Assembly (NCBI RefSeq): GCF_002742635.1
Contig: NZ_PEGF01000001.1
Location: forward strand, 1,426,001 to 1,490,000
Length of the DNA: 64,000 nucleotides
Reading direction: 5' to 3'
Source of the DNA: Caulobacter sp. X
Lineage (GTDB): Bacteria; Pseudomonadota; Alphaproteobacteria; Caulobacterales; Caulobacteraceae
A program made the position numbers and the translations under genes. The first letter of the stretch is position 1. Every line of letters begins with the position of its first letter. The notes under the pieces were generated by a model. The model saw only the letters and a program-made list of their open reading frames with translations. It did not search any database and was not told the DNA's origin. Of the stretch, positions 1 through 10,712 are shown piece by piece.

Positions 1-60
1 GACCATCTCCGGTCGCCGGGATCATTCACGATCCGACCTGAGACAGCCCGCAACCTCAAC

Positions 61-390
61 TCAATGAGCGCTGGCCTTTGAGAAGAGGTTTAGCACGACG
101 ACCCCTGCCACAATGAGCGACATGCCAAGGATGGCTGCTGCGTCGAGCTTCTGGCCCTGAAAGATCCAAGCGATCGCGGTGATGAGCACAACACCCACGC
201 CTGACCAGATTGCGTAGGCGATGCCGGTGGGCAAGGTGCGGAGCGTCAAGGACAGAAAGTAAAACGCCACCGCATATCCGGCGACCACGACAAGGGATGG
301 CACAAGCTTCGTGAACCCTTCCGACGGCTTCATGAAGGTAGTGGCCGTGACTTCGGCTGCGATAGCGGTGAGTAGATAGAGGTAGTGCAT
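61..390 (-). CDS. Small multidrug resistance (SMR) family efflux transporter
   Basis: A 109-residue protein with four hydrophobic segments (about residues 3-21, 30-50, 57-77 and 84-104), the usual length and topology of SMR proton-coupled exporters such as EmrE and QacE. The conserved membrane-embedded acidic residue is Glu13 in the first helix ([13 protein letters not shown]), and the [11 protein letters not shown] stretch at about residues 70-80 is the family dimerisation/substrate motif. The start is the ATG at 390; a longer frame upstream has a non-homologous leader, so I reject it. The gene stands alone, with no partner SMR subunit visible, which suggests a homodimer of the EmrE/SugE type. 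The substrate (quaternary ammonium compounds, guanidinium or polyamine) cannot be told from sequence alone. Confidence 0.9.
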   Translation of the reverse strand: MHYLYLLTAIAAEVTATTFMKPSEGFTKLVPSLVVVAGYAVAFYFLSLTLRTLPTGIAYAIWSGVGVVLITAIAWIFQGQKLDAAAILGMSLIVAGVVVLNLFSKASAH

Positions 391-823
391 GGCGCTCAGC
401 GTCCTTGGACGAGGGGCGCATTCGCGATAGCGGGCGCCCCTCAATTGAGGTGACGCCGTGGCTGAGAAGAACCCGCGAACGGGCGCAGGAGACACCACCC
501 TGCAACTCTATTTTCGGCCCGGCACCTATAGTTCCGGCGGATGTCGAGATCAATTGCGCCGGGGGCGCAAAGTCCTCCTAGCGTCGTTTCCAGTCTCCAG
601 TCTGAATCCAGAAACCCGACCTTCCCAGCGAACGCCGGGACCCAGATCGAACCCACTGAGACCCAGTCGTTCAGCGCGGCGCGAGATCGCATCATCCCCA
701 GACGCTCCGGATGAATCTGGGCCCGGCATTCGCCGGGGAGGTCGGTTTATTGAAAAAGTCAGACGGGAGCCGAAACGCGCCTAGCCTTCAGCACCGATCT
801 CCGACGCTCGGACCGCTCCGGCC
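391..823. other. Gene-free interval with inverted intergenic repeat
   Basis: No credible gene is seen. Possible small frames here have no family features and cross the repeats. The interval carries two related blocks in opposite orientation at 601-647 and 714-763, described separately. It separates the SMR gene from the end of flhA. Confidence 0.6.
601..763. repeat. REP-like inverted repeat pair
   Basis: The reverse complement of 601-647 begins ATCTGGGTCCCGGCGTTCGC and continues with a GGGAAGGTCGG-like stretch. The plus strand at 714-763 begins ATCTGGGCCCGGCATTCGCC and continues GGGGAGGTCGG. The two blocks therefore form imperfect arms about 47 bp long around a spacer of about 66 bp. This resembles the short interspersed palindromic elements common between genes in Caulobacter and other alphaproteobacteria. 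It lies just downstream of flhA, so it may end or stabilise the 3' end of the fliF-flhA transcript (inference). Confidence 0.65.
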
Positions 824-2926
824 CTACACCATCCCCACAGTCCGCAGCCGCGCGCGGGGGTGGATCTCGTTCTGGCTCATCACCACGGTCTGGCCGCGGA
901 AGCGCTCGATGATCGAGCGGACATAGGGGCGGACCCCAGGGCTGGTCAGCAGCACCGGCGCCTCGCCGGCCAGGGCCGCGCGCTCGAAGGCGTCGCGGAC
1001 GCCGCGGATGAAGTCCTGCAGGCGCGAGGGCGGCAAGGCCAGCTGCTTGTCGTCGCCAGGCCCGATCAGGCTCTCGGCGAAGGCCTGCTCCCAGTCGGCC
1101 GACAGGGTGATGATCGGCAGGGCGCCGTCGTCGCCGCGATTGGCCCAGCAGAGCTGGCGGGCCAGACGCGCGCGGACCTGTTCGACCAGCTGGGTGACCG
1201 AGGCCGTGTGCGGGGCGGCCTCGCCAATGCCTTCCAGGATCTGCGGCAGGTCGCGGATCGAGACCCGCTCGCGCAGCAGCGACTGCAGCACGCGCTGGAC
1301 GGTGGTCGCGGTGGCCGTGCCGGGGATCAGGTCGTCGACCAGCTTGCGCTGCGCCTCGGGCAGCTCCTTCAGCAGCTTCTGGACCTCGGCGTAGGAGAGC
1401 AGGTCCGCCATGTTCTCCTTGAGGATCTCGGTCAGGTGCGTGGTCAGCACCGTGGCCGGATCGACGACCGTGTAGCCGCGGAAGGTGGCCTCTTCGCGCA
1501 GGTCGTCGGCGATCCAGGTGGCCGGCAGACCGAAGGCGGGCTCGCGCACGTGCTCGCCGGGCAGCTCGACCTGGCCGCCGCGCGGATCCATGCACATCAG
1601 CATGCCCAGCCGCACCTCGCCGGCGCCGGCCTCCATCTCCTTGATGCGGATGGCGTAGCCCTGGTTGGCCAGGCGCATGTTGTCGAGGATGCGGACCGGC
1701 GGCATGACGAAGCCGTACTCGCTGGCGAGCGTCTTGCGCAGGGCGCGGATCTGGTCGGTCAGCTTGCGGCCGTCCAGGTCGTTGATCAGGGTCAGCAGGC
1801 CGTAGCCCAGCTCGATCTTGACGTCGTCGATGGCCAGGGAGGCGCTGATCGGCTCCTCCTCGGCCTCGGCGGGCGCGGCCGCCTCGAGGTCTGCTGGATC
1901 CAGGGCCTTTGGCGCCTTGGCGTCCTGGATGCGCTTGTAGGCCAGCATGCCCGAACCGACCGCCACGGCCGCGAAGGGGATGATCGGCATGCCCGGGATC
2001 AGGGCCATGACGCCGGCCGAGGCCGAGACCATGCCCAGGCCGACCGGGTTCATCGCCAGCTGGGTGGTCAGGGCCTTGTCGGCCGAGCCTTCGACGCCCG
2101 CCTTGGAGACGACCATGCCGGCGGCGATCGAGATCACCAGGGCCGGGATCTGGCTGACTAGGCCGTCGCCGATGGTCATGATGGTGTAGGTCGAGGCCGC
2201 CTCGCCGATCGGCAGCTTGTGCTGCACGACGCCGATGATGATGCCGCCGACGATGTTGATGCCGGTGATGATCAGGCCGGCGATCGCGTCGCCCTTCACG
2301 AACTTGCTGGCGCCGTCCATGGCCCCGAAGAACGTGCTTTCCTGCTCCAGCTCCTTGCGGCGCAGCTTGGCGCCTTCCTGGTCAATCAGGCCGGTCGACA
2401 GGTCGGCGTCGATCGCCATCTGCTTGCCGGGCATGGAGTCCAGGGTGAAGCGAGCCGCCACTTCGGCGATCCGGCCCGAACCCTTGGTCACGACCATGAA
2501 GTTCACGACGATCAGGATGATGAAGACGATCACCCCGATGACGAAGTTGCCCTGCATCATCAGGTGACCGAAGGCTTCGATCACCGCGCCCGCGCCGCCC
2601 GTGCCTTCCTGGCCGTGGCCGAGGATCAGGCGGGTCGAGGCGATGTTCAGGCCCAGGCGATACAGCGTCGCGACCAGCAGCACGGTCGGGAACGAGGTGA
2701 ATTCCAGCGGCTTCTTGATCAGGATCGCCGTCATCAGGATCAGCACCGATCCCGTCAGCGAAATGGCCAGCAGCAGGTCCAGCAGGAACGACGGGACCGG
2801 CAGGATCAGCAGGACGATGATGCCGACGACGCCCAGCGCCAGGCCCATCTCGCCGCGCAGGAACCCGTCGACCAGCGACTTGGCGCTGGGCATCGAGCTG
2901 GCGGTCGGGGCGGCGGCGTCGGCCAT
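824..2926 (-). CDS. flhA: Flagellar biosynthesis protein FlhA (type III export gate)
   Basis: A 700-residue protein. The N-terminal half has about eight hydrophobic helices (roughly residues 30-330). Between them is the conserved cytoplasmic loop with MPGKQMAIDADLSTGLIDQ, the FHIPEP family signature. The C-terminal cytoplasmic domain (about 370-700) docks export chaperones and substrates. FlhA forms the nonameric ring of the flagellar export gate under the MS ring. It is the last gene of the minus-strand fliF-fliG-flbE-fliN-flbD-flhA series, 137 bp after flbD. The start ATG at 2926 gives the family length. A long plus-strand open frame at 860-2161 is an antisense shadow caused by GC-rich third positions. 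Confidence 0.97.
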   Translation of the reverse strand: MADAAAPTASSMPSAKSLVDGFLRGEMGLALGVVGIIVLLILPVPSFLLDLLLAISLTGSVLILMTAILIKKPLEFTSFPTVLLVATLYRLGLNIASTRLILGHGQEGTGGAGAVIEAFGHLMMQGNFVIGVIVFIILIVVNFMVVTKGSGRIAEVAARFTLDSMPGKQMAIDADLSTGLIDQEGAKLRRKELEQESTFFGAMDGASKFVKGDAIAGLIITGINIVGGIIIGVVQHKLPIGEAASTYTIMTIGDGLVSQIPALVISIAAGMVVSKAGVEGSADKALTTQLAMNPVGLGMVSASAGVMALIPGMPIIPFAAVAVGSGMLAYKRIQDAKAPKALDPADLEAAAPAEAEEEPISASLAIDDVKIELGYGLLTLINDLDGRKLTDQIRALRKTLASEYGFVMPPVRILDNMRLANQGYAIRIKEMEAGAGEVRLGMLMCMDPRGGQVELPGEHVREPAFGLPATWIADDLREEATFRGYTVVDPATVLTTHLTEILKENMADLLSYAEVQKLLKELPEAQRKLVDDLIPGTATATTVQRVLQSLLRERVSIRDLPQILEGIGEAAPHTASVTQLVEQVRARLARQLCWANRGDDGALPIITLSADWEQAFAESLIGPGDDKQLALPPSRLQDFIRGVRDAFERAALAGEAPVLLTSPGVRPYVRSIIERFRGQTVVMSQNEIHPRARLRTVGMV

Positions 2927-3063
2927 TCGGAACCTTGGACGGTGAAGGTCTAGCGGACCAGCGATTGAAGCGATTTGCGGTCCGCCGCCATATCCTTAAT
3001 GAAAATTAGCCATGTTCGGCGCCGGACCGATGGTCGCGGCGCCGCGGCATCTTGGCGCCTGCC

Positions 3064-4431
<1,368 letters not shown>

Positions 4432-4499
4432 CTCTAACTCTCCCGAAGCCCTTCCGAGGGAAGAACCTAAAACCTTGAAGTCGCTGGCGTTTCAGAACC

Positions 4500-4832
4500 T
4501 TAGTTCTGGTCGCCGTCCTTGATGATTTCCGTCATGGTCACGCCCAGGCGCTCGTCGACGACGACGACCTCGCCCCGGGCGACCAGGCGGTTGTTGACGT
4601 AGATGTCGATCGCCTCGCCGACCTTCCGGTCAAGCTCCAGGATCGAGCCTTGGCCGAGTTGCAGCAGCTGCGCCACGGACATGTTGGCGCGGCCCAGCAC
4701 CGCCGAGATGTTGACCGGGACGTCGAAGACCGGCGCCAGGTCCGACGCGGTCTTGTCGGCGATCTCGACCGGCATTTCGGAGGCCAGCATCGAGCCGCCG
4801 AATTCGTCGAGTGTGAGGTTGTCTTCGGCCAT
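4500..4832 (-). CDS. fliN: Flagellar motor switch protein FliN
   Basis: A 110-residue SpoA/CheC-fold protein. The C-terminal core (about 35-105) has the FliN pattern VFDVPVNISAVLGRANMSVAQLL-like, then a GSILELDRKVGEAIDIYVNN-like segment and LVARGEVVVVDERLGV (quoted in part only). FliN with FliM forms the C-ring rim that sets rotation direction and helps dock the export ATPase complex. The gene starts 15 bp after the end of flbE and ends 68 bp before flbD, consistent with one operon. It is short like C. crescentus FliN, without the long N-terminal extension of some homologues. Confidence 0.95.
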   Translation of the reverse strand: MAEDNLTLDEFGGSMLASEMPVEIADKTASDLAPVFDVPVNISAVLGRANMSVAQLLQLGQGSILELDRKVGEAIDIYVNNRLVARGEVVVVDERLGVTMTEIIKDGDQN

Positions 4833-4847
4833 GGGGGTCAGCCTTGC

Positions 4848-5483
4848 TTATGAGAACATGGGTTCGGCGTGGAGGCCTTCGGCGGCGATCGCCGCCTCCA
4901 GCGCTTCGGTGACGCGTTGGGCGGCGCCGTCCGGGTCGAAGGCCGCGCGGCCCTCGCCCCAGTCGAAGGTGAAGGCGGCGGGCGCCATGGCGCCGTCGGC
5001 CCGGGCGACGATCTGGCCCTGGTAGCCGATCTGGGCCGCGACGGTCTCCAGCGCCTGCTGGATGCGCTCTTCCATCTCCGGGGCGACACGGATGAAGATC
5101 CGCGGCTGGGCCTCGACCTCGCGAGCCAGGGCCTCGAGCGCGGCGGTCACCGGCGCCTCGGGAAACTGGGTCAGCGCCGCGTCGGCGATCTTGCGGCCGC
5201 AGGCCAGAGCCAGCAGGGCCGAGCCCTCGCGGTGCTCGTGGGCGACTTGAGTCAGCGCTCCGAAGGCTTCGCGCACCAGGCCGGCGATATCGCCCAAGGC
5301 CATGGCGGCTTCCTGCTCGGCGCGGGCCACGGCCGAGCGTTCGCCCTCGGCATAGGCCTGGGCCTTGGCGGCCTCGACCTCTTCCAGCGTGAAGTTCTTC
5401 TTCACCTTGGGCGCTTCGTAGGCGACGCCGCCGCGGTCGTCGAAGACCGTGTCGAAGGCGAATTTGCGAGGGGTGTCGATCAT
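4848..5483 (-). CDS. flbE: FlbE (FliH-type flagellar export regulator)
   Basis: A 211-residue protein with an acidic N-terminus, an Ala/Glu-rich helical segment (about 28-75, [15 protein letters not shown]) and a C-terminal domain resembling FliH/YscL. FliH proteins bind and restrain the FliI ATPase and tether it to FliN. In Caulobacter the gene between fliG and fliN is called flbE, and position plus composition support this name. It starts 10 bp after fliG ends. Sequence conservation of FliH is weak, so the call rests on context and the helical pattern. Confidence 0.9.
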   Translation of the reverse strand: MIDTPRKFAFDTVFDDRGGVAYEAPKVKKNFTLEEVEAAKAQAYAEGERSAVARAEQEAAMALGDIAGLVREAFGALTQVAHEHREGSALLALACGRKIADAALTQFPEAPVTAALEALAREVEAQPRIFIRVAPEMEERIQQALETVAAQIGYQGQIVARADGAMAPAAFTFDWGEGRAAFDPDGAAQRVTEALEAAIAAEGLHAEPMFS

Positions 5484-5493
5484 GCCATCCGCC

Positions 5494-6510
5494 TCAGTAG
5501 ATCAGCTCGTCTTCGCTGCCCGAGCCGGCCAGCATGATCTCGCCCTTGGCGGCGAGGTCCTTGGCGACCTGGACCATGCCCACCTGGGCCGCGTCGACAT
5601 CCTTCAGGCGCACGGGGCCCATGCTGTCCATGTCCTCGCGCATGATCTTGGCCGCGCGCTCGGACATGTTCGAGAAGAACAGGTCGCGCAGCTTGTCCGA
5701 AGCGCCCTTCAGCGCCAGGGCCAGCTGCTCCTTGGGCGTGCCGCGCAGCAGGGTCTGGATGCCGCCCGGGTCCAGCTTCGACAGGTCCTCGAACACGAAC
5801 ATCAGGGCCCGGATGCGCTCGGCCGCCTCGCGGTTGCGCTCTTCCAGGGCGGCGATGAAGCGCGCCTCGGTCTGACGGTCGAAATTGTTGAAGATCTCGG
5901 CCATCATCTCGTGGCTGTCGCGCTTGGACGTGCGCGCCAGGTTCGACATGAACTCGGTGCGCAGGGTCATCTCGATCTTGTCGAGGATTTCGCGCTGCAC
6001 CGGCTCCATGCGCAGCATCCGCGTCACGCATTCCAGGGCGAAGTCTTCGGGCAGGCAGGCCAGCACGCGCGCGGCGTGGTCGCTCTTCACCTTCGACAGA
6101 ACCACCGCGACGGTCTGCGGGTATTCGTTCTTCAGATAGTTGGCGAGCACGGCCTCGTTCACGTTGCCGAGCTTGTCCCACATGGTTCGACCCGCGGGAC
6201 CGCGGATTTCTTCCATCAGGGCGTCGACCTTGTCGGGCGGCATGAACGACGCCAGCAGGCGCTGGGTCTGCTCGTACGAGCCCATGATCGCGCCGGTCGA
6301 GCTCATGCCCGATACGAACTCGACCAGCAGGTCTTCGACCACCGAGGCCGACACCGTGCCCAGGCCGGCCATGGCCTGCGAGACTTCCTTGATTTCCTCG
6401 TCGTCGAGCGCTTCCCAGATGCGGGTATGCTCTTCGCCCAGGGCCAGCAGCACGATGGCCGCCTTTTCAGGCCCCGAAAGCTTCTTGACGTCGTTGACCG
6501 CGACTTTCAT
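5494..6510 (-). CDS. fliG: Flagellar motor switch protein FliG
   Basis: A 338-residue protein with the three FliG domains: N-terminal domain that binds FliF (starting [19 protein letters not shown]), middle armadillo domain, and C-terminal torque domain. The last contains the MRED-type charged helix ([20 protein letters not shown]) and the conserved GEIMLAG near the end. FliG forms the C-ring layer that contacts the stators. It begins 5 bp after fliF ends, so translation is likely coupled. Start ATG at 6510. Confidence 0.97.
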   Translation of the reverse strand: MKVAVNDVKKLSGPEKAAIVLLALGEEHTRIWEALDDEEIKEVSQAMAGLGTVSASVVEDLLVEFVSGMSSTGAIMGSYEQTQRLLASFMPPDKVDALMEEIRGPAGRTMWDKLGNVNEAVLANYLKNEYPQTVAVVLSKVKSDHAARVLACLPEDFALECVTRMLRMEPVQREILDKIEMTLRTEFMSNLARTSKRDSHEMMAEIFNNFDRQTEARFIAALEERNREAAERIRALMFVFEDLSKLDPGGIQTLLRGTPKEQLALALKGASDKLRDLFFSNMSERAAKIMREDMDSMGPVRLKDVDAAQVGMVQVAKDLAAKGEIMLAGSGSEDELIY

Positions 6511-6515
6511 GGCCG

Positions 6516-8165
6516 TCAGCTCGACTCATGCAGCCAGTTGCGAAGGATCGCGACCGACTCTTCGGGGTGCTTTTCGACGAACTCCGACACGCGCTTGATC
6601 GACGAGGCCTTAACCTGGCCTTCGATCTTGGCGATGTCGATCCGCTGGTCGATGTCGCTGACCGGACCGGCGATCGCCAGGGGCTCGCCGCTCTCGTCGA
6701 CCACGACCTGCTGCTGGGTGCCGTCCGACAGGGTGACCATGCGGGTCACGGGCTGGCCGGGCGTGGGCAGCGCCGCCACGACGTTAGGCTCGGACAGGTT
6801 CTTGATGAACGGCCGGACCGCGAACAGCAGGATCAGGATCGCCACGATGCCCAGGACACCCAGCTCGGCGGCGCGCATGATGTCGTTCTTGTCGAAGCCC
6901 GACAGCAGGCCTTGCTTCTCCAGACCCTGGTCCTCGGGCTGCGGGAACTTGATATTGGTGACCTTGACCTGGTCTCCCCGCGTCGCGTCGAAGCCGACGG
7001 CGGTCTTCACCAGATCCTCGATCTGCTGGATTTCCTGGGCCGAGCGCGGCGTGTAGGCGCCGGGCTTGCCGTCCTTGCCGGGAGGGGCCGTGACGCCGTC
7101 GATGGCGACCGCGACCGCGACCTTCTTGATCGTGCCCGGCTCCTGGACGGTGGTCTTCACCGACTTGGAGATCTCGTAGTTGGTGACGCTCTCGTTGGCG
7201 CCGGCGCGCGAGCCCAGCTGCTGGAAGCCGTTGGCGCCCTGCCCCGGCACATTGGCCGTGGCCGTCGCGCCCGAATTGTCCTCGTTCTTGTTTTCCTGGC
7301 TGTTCGACTCGTTGGTGCTTTCCGAGCGGACGACCTGGCCGTCCGGATCGAAGCGCTCTTCCTGGGTCGTGACGCGGTTCAGGTCGAGATCGGCGGTGAC
7401 GTTGACGCGCGCCTTGCCCGGGCCGAGCACGCCTTCGATCATGTCCTTCACGGTCTTGGCGATGCGCTGCTCGACCTCGGTCTTGCGGTCTTGAGCTTCC
7501 TTGCCGGCCAGGCTCTCGTCGCTGGGCGCCGACAGCGTCTTGCCGTGCTGGTCGATGACCGCGACCTTCTCGGCCTTCATGTTCGGGACGGCCGACGACA
7601 CCAGGTTCTGGATGGCGTGGACCATGTCGCTCGACGGCTCGCGCGAACCGACGCCGATCGTAACGGCGGCCGAGGGCTGCTCGGCGTCTTCCTCGAACAG
7701 CTGGCGCTTGGGCAGAACCAGGTGGACGCGGACGCTATTAACGCCCTGCATGGCCTTGATCGTGCGCTCCAGCTCGCCCTGCAGGGCGCGCTGACGGTTC
7801 AACTGCTGGACGAAGTCGGTCTGGCCGAGGGCGTTGCCGCCGTCGAAAATCTCGTAGCCGATGGAGCCGGAGCTCACGAGCCCCTTGCCGGCGACCATCA
7901 GGCGGGCGCTGGCGACCTTGTCGCGCGGCACCAGGATGGTCGAACCATCACCCTTGGTCTCGTACTTGATGCCCGCCTGGCTCAGGGCCTGGGTGACTTC
8001 GGAAGCCTCTTTCAGATCGAGGTTCGAATACAGCAGCTCATTGGGCTCCCTGCCCATGAACATGACGAGGGCCACCAGCACGGCGACGACGCCAGCGCCG
8101 ACGCCCAGCATCGCGGCCAACCGACCGACGCCGAACCTCTGAATCGAACCCAGAAAGCTTTCCAC
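6516..8165 (-). CDS. fliF: Flagellar MS-ring protein FliF
   Basis: FliF builds the inner-membrane MS ring that nucleates the basal body. Two membrane segments flank a large periplasmic region: TM1 about residues 15-37 and TM2 about 430-450 ([16 protein letters not shown]). The YscJ/FliF ring-building motifs follow TM1 ([19 protein letters not shown]), and the C-terminal tail that binds FliG ends near residue 549. I choose the GTG at 8165, because an AGGGGA ribosome-binding sequence lies about 9 nt upstream and the encoded N-terminus ([12 protein letters not shown]) resembles known FliF starts. A TTG at 8195 would add ten residues. First gene of the class II fliF operon. Confidence 0.93.
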   Translation of the reverse strand: MESFLGSIQRFGVGRLAAMLGVGAGVVAVLVALVMFMGREPNELLYSNLDLKEASEVTQALSQAGIKYETKGDGSTILVPRDKVASARLMVAGKGLVSSGSIGYEIFDGGNALGQTDFVQQLNRQRALQGELERTIKAMQGVNSVRVHLVLPKRQLFEEDAEQPSAAVTIGVGSREPSSDMVHAIQNLVSSAVPNMKAEKVAVIDQHGKTLSAPSDESLAGKEAQDRKTEVEQRIAKTVKDMIEGVLGPGKARVNVTADLDLNRVTTQEERFDPDGQVVRSESTNESNSQENKNEDNSGATATANVPGQGANGFQQLGSRAGANESVTNYEISKSVKTTVQEPGTIKKVAVAVAIDGVTAPPGKDGKPGAYTPRSAQEIQQIEDLVKTAVGFDATRGDQVKVTNIKFPQPEDQGLEKQGLLSGFDKNDIMRAAELGVLGIVAILILLFAVRPFIKNLSEPNVVAALPTPGQPVTRMVTLSDGTQQQVVVDESGEPLAIAGPVSDIDQRIDIAKIEGQVKASSIKRVSEFVEKHPEESVAILRNWLHESS

Positions 8166-8242
8166 GAAGCCCCATCCCCTGATCAACGACCCCAAAGGGG
8201 ACGCCCGGCGAGCGCTGACGAAGCGCCTGTCGGTAGGCAGGA

Positions 8243-8262
8243 TTTACCCAGTATAAGGTAAA
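8243..8262 (-). promoter_or_regulatory. Candidate fliF promoter/operator
   Basis: About 80-100 bp upstream of fliF, an AT-rich block in very GC-rich DNA contains the inverted repeat TTTACC-N8-GGTAAA. In C. crescentus fliF is transcribed from a CtrA-activated, FlbD-repressed promoter, so a regulatory site is expected here. The block is not a clean TTAA-N7-TTAA CtrA box, and I cannot say which protein binds it. Confidence 0.4.
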
Positions 8263-8302
8263 CGAGGCGTTTATATTTGGCCGTGGAAGCGGCGCTCCGG
8301 GG

Positions 8303-8342
8303 CGCCAAAACGTCGCGGCCGCGCCCCGGAGGGCGCGGCCGC
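8303..8342 (-). terminator. Hairpin terminator candidate after sciP
   Basis: A perfect 10-bp inverted repeat, GCGGCCGCGC at 8315-8324 and its complement at 8333-8342 with an 8-nt loop, lies about 90 bp downstream of sciP and upstream of fliF. On the minus strand it is followed by GACGTTTTGG, a short T run. It would separate sciP transcription from the fliF operon. Confidence 0.5.
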
Positions 8343-8430
8343 TGAACGTCGTCAAACCCTTCTGGCGCAAGGCCTTCGAGGTTTTCGATGTAAGCGGGGA
8401 CGGTCAAGGCGACGCACCCCCAAGCCCAGG

Positions 8431-8712
8431 TTAACGGTACTGCTGGATCCGGGTGGTCCGCAGGCCCGCCATGCCGTGGCGATCGATCGACTGCTGCCAA
8501 GCGAGGAATTCCTCGTTGGTCAGCTTATAGCGGTCACAAGCCTCGTCCAGCGAGAGCAGGCCACCGCGAACGGCGGCCACGACCTCGGCCTTGCGACGGA
8601 TGACCCAACGTTGGGTCTCCGGCGGCGGCAAATCGGACAGGGTGAGCGGCGCGCCGGTGGGCCCGATCACATACTTCTCACCCCGGCTGTTCGTGCGCTG
8701 CTGCTGCAACAT
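8431..8712 (-). CDS. sciP: SciP, small CtrA inhibitory protein (DUF1153)
   Basis: A 93-residue DUF1153 protein beginning MLQQQRTNSRGEKYVIGPTG and ending in a GLRTTRIQQYR-type tail. The central region (about 40-80, AEVVAAVRGGLLSLDEACDRY) is a compact helix-turn-helix. It matches, from memory, the C. crescentus cell-cycle factor SciP, which binds CtrA-activated promoters or CtrA itself and blocks their transcription, tying flagellar gene timing to the cell cycle. I start it at the ATG at 8712; an upstream in-frame start would add seven residues without a ribosome-binding site. It sits between flgE and fliF in the same orientation, as in C. crescentus, and has its own promoter region with a CtrA-like box. 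Confidence 0.95.
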   Translation of the reverse strand: MLQQQRTNSRGEKYVIGPTGAPLTLSDLPPPETQRWVIRRKAEVVAAVRGGLLSLDEACDRYKLTNEEFLAWQQSIDRHGMAGLRTTRIQQYR

Positions 8713-8768
8713 GGCTTTACGCCTTTCCCACAACCATCACTGTTGGAGGCCACTATAGGCGCCGCCTA

Positions 8769-8783
8769 ATAACAGCGGCTTAA
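8769..8783 (-). promoter_or_regulatory. CtrA-like binding box upstream of sciP
   Basis: On the minus strand the sequence reads TTAA-GCCGCTG-TTAT, one mismatch from the CtrA consensus TTAA-N7-TTAA, 57-71 bp upstream of the sciP start. CtrA is known to activate sciP in C. crescentus, so the position agrees with the family model. Confidence 0.5.
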
Positions 8784-8832
8784 TCCCAATAGTAAAGAAA
8801 GGCCTAAACAAGACGGCTCTTAGCACTCCGCC

Positions 8833-8851
8833 GTGTCTCAACGTGAGACAC
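8833..8851 (-). terminator. Small palindrome after flgE, possible terminator
   Basis: GTGTCTC-N5-GAGACAC forms a perfect 7-bp stem about 30 bp downstream of flgE. No T run follows on the minus strand, so it could be a weak terminator or a protein-binding site in the sciP promoter region. A nearby TTAA-N6-TTAA (8858-8870) has CtrA half-sites with the wrong spacing. Confidence 0.3.
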
Positions 8852-8879
8852 GAGTATTAAAGAAGGTTAAACCCGCTGA

Positions 8880-10652
8880 TTAGCGCTTAATATTCAGAAG
8901 CTCCTCAAGCATCTGATCGGCGGTGGTGATGATCTTCGACGAGGCGGAGTAAGCACGTTGCGTGGTGATCAAGCCGGTAAACTCGGTCGAGAGGTCGACG
9001 GTCGAAGCTTCCAGAGTAGAAGGCGCCAGCGCGCCGGCTCCGCCCTGCCCCGGAGCCTTAAGGCTATAGGTGCCGCTCTCGTTGGTGACGCGATAGGCGT
9101 TGCCGTTAACCCCCTTCAGACCGTTCGGGTTCGAGAAGGTCGCGACCGCCACCTGGGCGATCCGGCGGGTGACGCCGTTGTCGAAGATGGCCGAGACGTA
9201 GCCGTCCTCGTCGACCTCGATGTTGGTCAGGTTGCCGAAGGCCGTGCCGTTGGTGTTCACCGACTGAACGACCGACTGGCTGTTGTACTGGGTCAGGCCG
9301 CCGGCGGCGCTGGCCAGGTCGATCTGGACGTCTTGGGTGTCGATGCCCAGGCCGTCGGCCCAGACCGGCGGCTGGGGCAGCGGCGCGGCGGGCGGCGCGG
9401 GTTGGACGACCAGCGGCGTGCCCGAGGCCTGGATCGAGATCGAGGTCGGAACCGTGGTGCCGAACAGGCCGCCGGTGCTCTGCAGCTTGCCGTCGGTGGT
9501 GAAGCTGACGATGCCGGTGCTGATCTGACCGTTGCCGTTGTTGGCGAGGTCGCCCGGCTTGGCGCGCAGTTCGGCGTACCACTGGTTCGGGCCCGGGGCC
9601 TTCAGCAGCGAGAGGGTGACGGTGCGCTGGCCGCCCTTGGAGTCCGACAGCGGGATCTGGATCTCGAAGTCCGGCTTGACGCCCTTGGTGTTGTCCTTGG
9701 CGTAGTCCGACATCGACCAGGTGGCCGGGTCGTACAGCTTGCCCGTCTTGGCGTCGGCGTCGGTGGTGAGGCCCAGGGCCGCCAGGCTGACCGTGGTCGG
9801 CGTGGCGTTGGTGTCGATATCGAAGTCGGTCAGCGAGCCGGAAGCCGTGGCGGCCGCCTTGGGCTTCAGGGTCGAGGTGGCGATATTGCCGGCCGCGTCA
9901 TAACCGATGATGCCGGTGGCGATCACCACGCCGTTTTCCTTGACGTCGACCTGGTACTCGTTGTTGCCCGAAGCCGCCGGATTGGTGACGCCCGTCGAGC
10001 TGTAGACCACGTCATACGAGCGCGGCGTGGTGGCCGGAACGGTCGCGACGTTGGTGAACGAGGGATTGCCGGCGGTGCCGACCTTGTACGACACGGCGGC
10101 GGCCACCGGCTGCTCGGAGCGCAGATTGGCGTTGATGCCGACGCGGGTGGTCTTCTCGGCGGTGCCGCCAACGGTGCCGACGTTGATCGACGACAGCTGC
10201 ATCAGGTCCGACGGGTCGGGCGTGATCGTGCCGGTGACCGGGTCGGCCAGCCAGCCCTGCAGATAGAGACCGGCGTCGTTGCGCAGGTAGCCCAGGCTGT
10301 CCAGCTGGAACGAACCGGCGCGGGTGAACGAGCGCGTGTCGGTGGCGGTCAAGTTCTCGGGCTTCTCGGTGGCGACGAAGAAGCCCGCGCCCGAGATCGA
10401 CAGGTCGAGGTTGGAGGTCGTCGACTGGGTCAGACCCTGCTGGCTGATGAACTGGTGCGTCTGGGCCTTCACGCCGCCGGCGCTGTAGGTCTGGTTCTTC
10501 GAACCGGAGGTGACCAGAGTCGAGAAGTTAGCGCTGGAGCGCTTGTAGCCGACCGTGTTGACGTTGGCGATGTTGTCCGAGATCGCGGCCAGGGCCGAAG
10601 AGTTGGCGACCAGACCGGAAACGCCGGCGAGCATGGCGCTGTTGATGCTCAT
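8880..10652 (-). CDS. flgE: Flagellar hook protein FlgE
   Basis: A 590-residue rod/hook/filament protein, the size known for the Caulobacter hook protein. The N-terminal rod-type motif (LVANSSALAAISDNIANVNT, residues about 14-33) and the C-terminal heptad region (TEFTGLITTQRAYSASSKII near 555-575) fold together as the D0 coiled coil. The middle 300 residues are the surface-exposed hook domains. FlgE polymerises into the universal joint between rod and filament. It follows flgD by 119 bp and is the last gene of the hook operon before sciP. A palindrome at 10713-10727 lies in its leader. Confidence 0.96.
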   Translation of the reverse strand: MSINSAMLAGVSGLVANSSALAAISDNIANVNTVGYKRSSANFSTLVTSGSKNQTYSAGGVKAQTHQFISQQGLTQSTTSNLDLSISGAGFFVATEKPENLTATDTRSFTRAGSFQLDSLGYLRNDAGLYLQGWLADPVTGTITPDPSDLMQLSSINVGTVGGTAEKTTRVGINANLRSEQPVAAAVSYKVGTAGNPSFTNVATVPATTPRSYDVVYSSTGVTNPAASGNNEYQVDVKENGVVIATGIIGYDAAGNIATSTLKPKAAATASGSLTDFDIDTNATPTTVSLAALGLTTDADAKTGKLYDPATWSMSDYAKDNTKGVKPDFEIQIPLSDSKGGQRTVTLSLLKAPGPNQWYAELRAKPGDLANNGNGQISTGIVSFTTDGKLQSTGGLFGTTVPTSISIQASGTPLVVQPAPPAAPLPQPPVWADGLGIDTQDVQIDLASAAGGLTQYNSQSVVQSVNTNGTAFGNLTNIEVDEDGYVSAIFDNGVTRRIAQVAVATFSNPNGLKGVNGNAYRVTNESGTYSLKAPGQGGAGALAPSTLEASTVDLSTEFTGLITTQRAYSASSKIITTADQMLEELLNIKR

Positions 10653-10712
10653 AACGGTAATCCTGCGTTGAAAGGGTTCGAGGGTTCAGCGCGGTTTGCG
10701 TTTGGATCCCGG

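Noticed and set aside
458..784. Short plus-strand frame between the SMR gene and flhA
   Set aside because: It runs through the inverted repeat blocks; no ribosome-binding site or conserved motif.
860..2161. Long plus-strand open frame opposite flhA
   Set aside because: Gly/Asp/Arg-rich frame caused by G/C third positions of flhA; no start context or family similarity.
8858..8870. TTAA-N6-TTAA as a CtrA site
   Set aside because: Spacer is 6 not 7; the 8769-8783 site is better.
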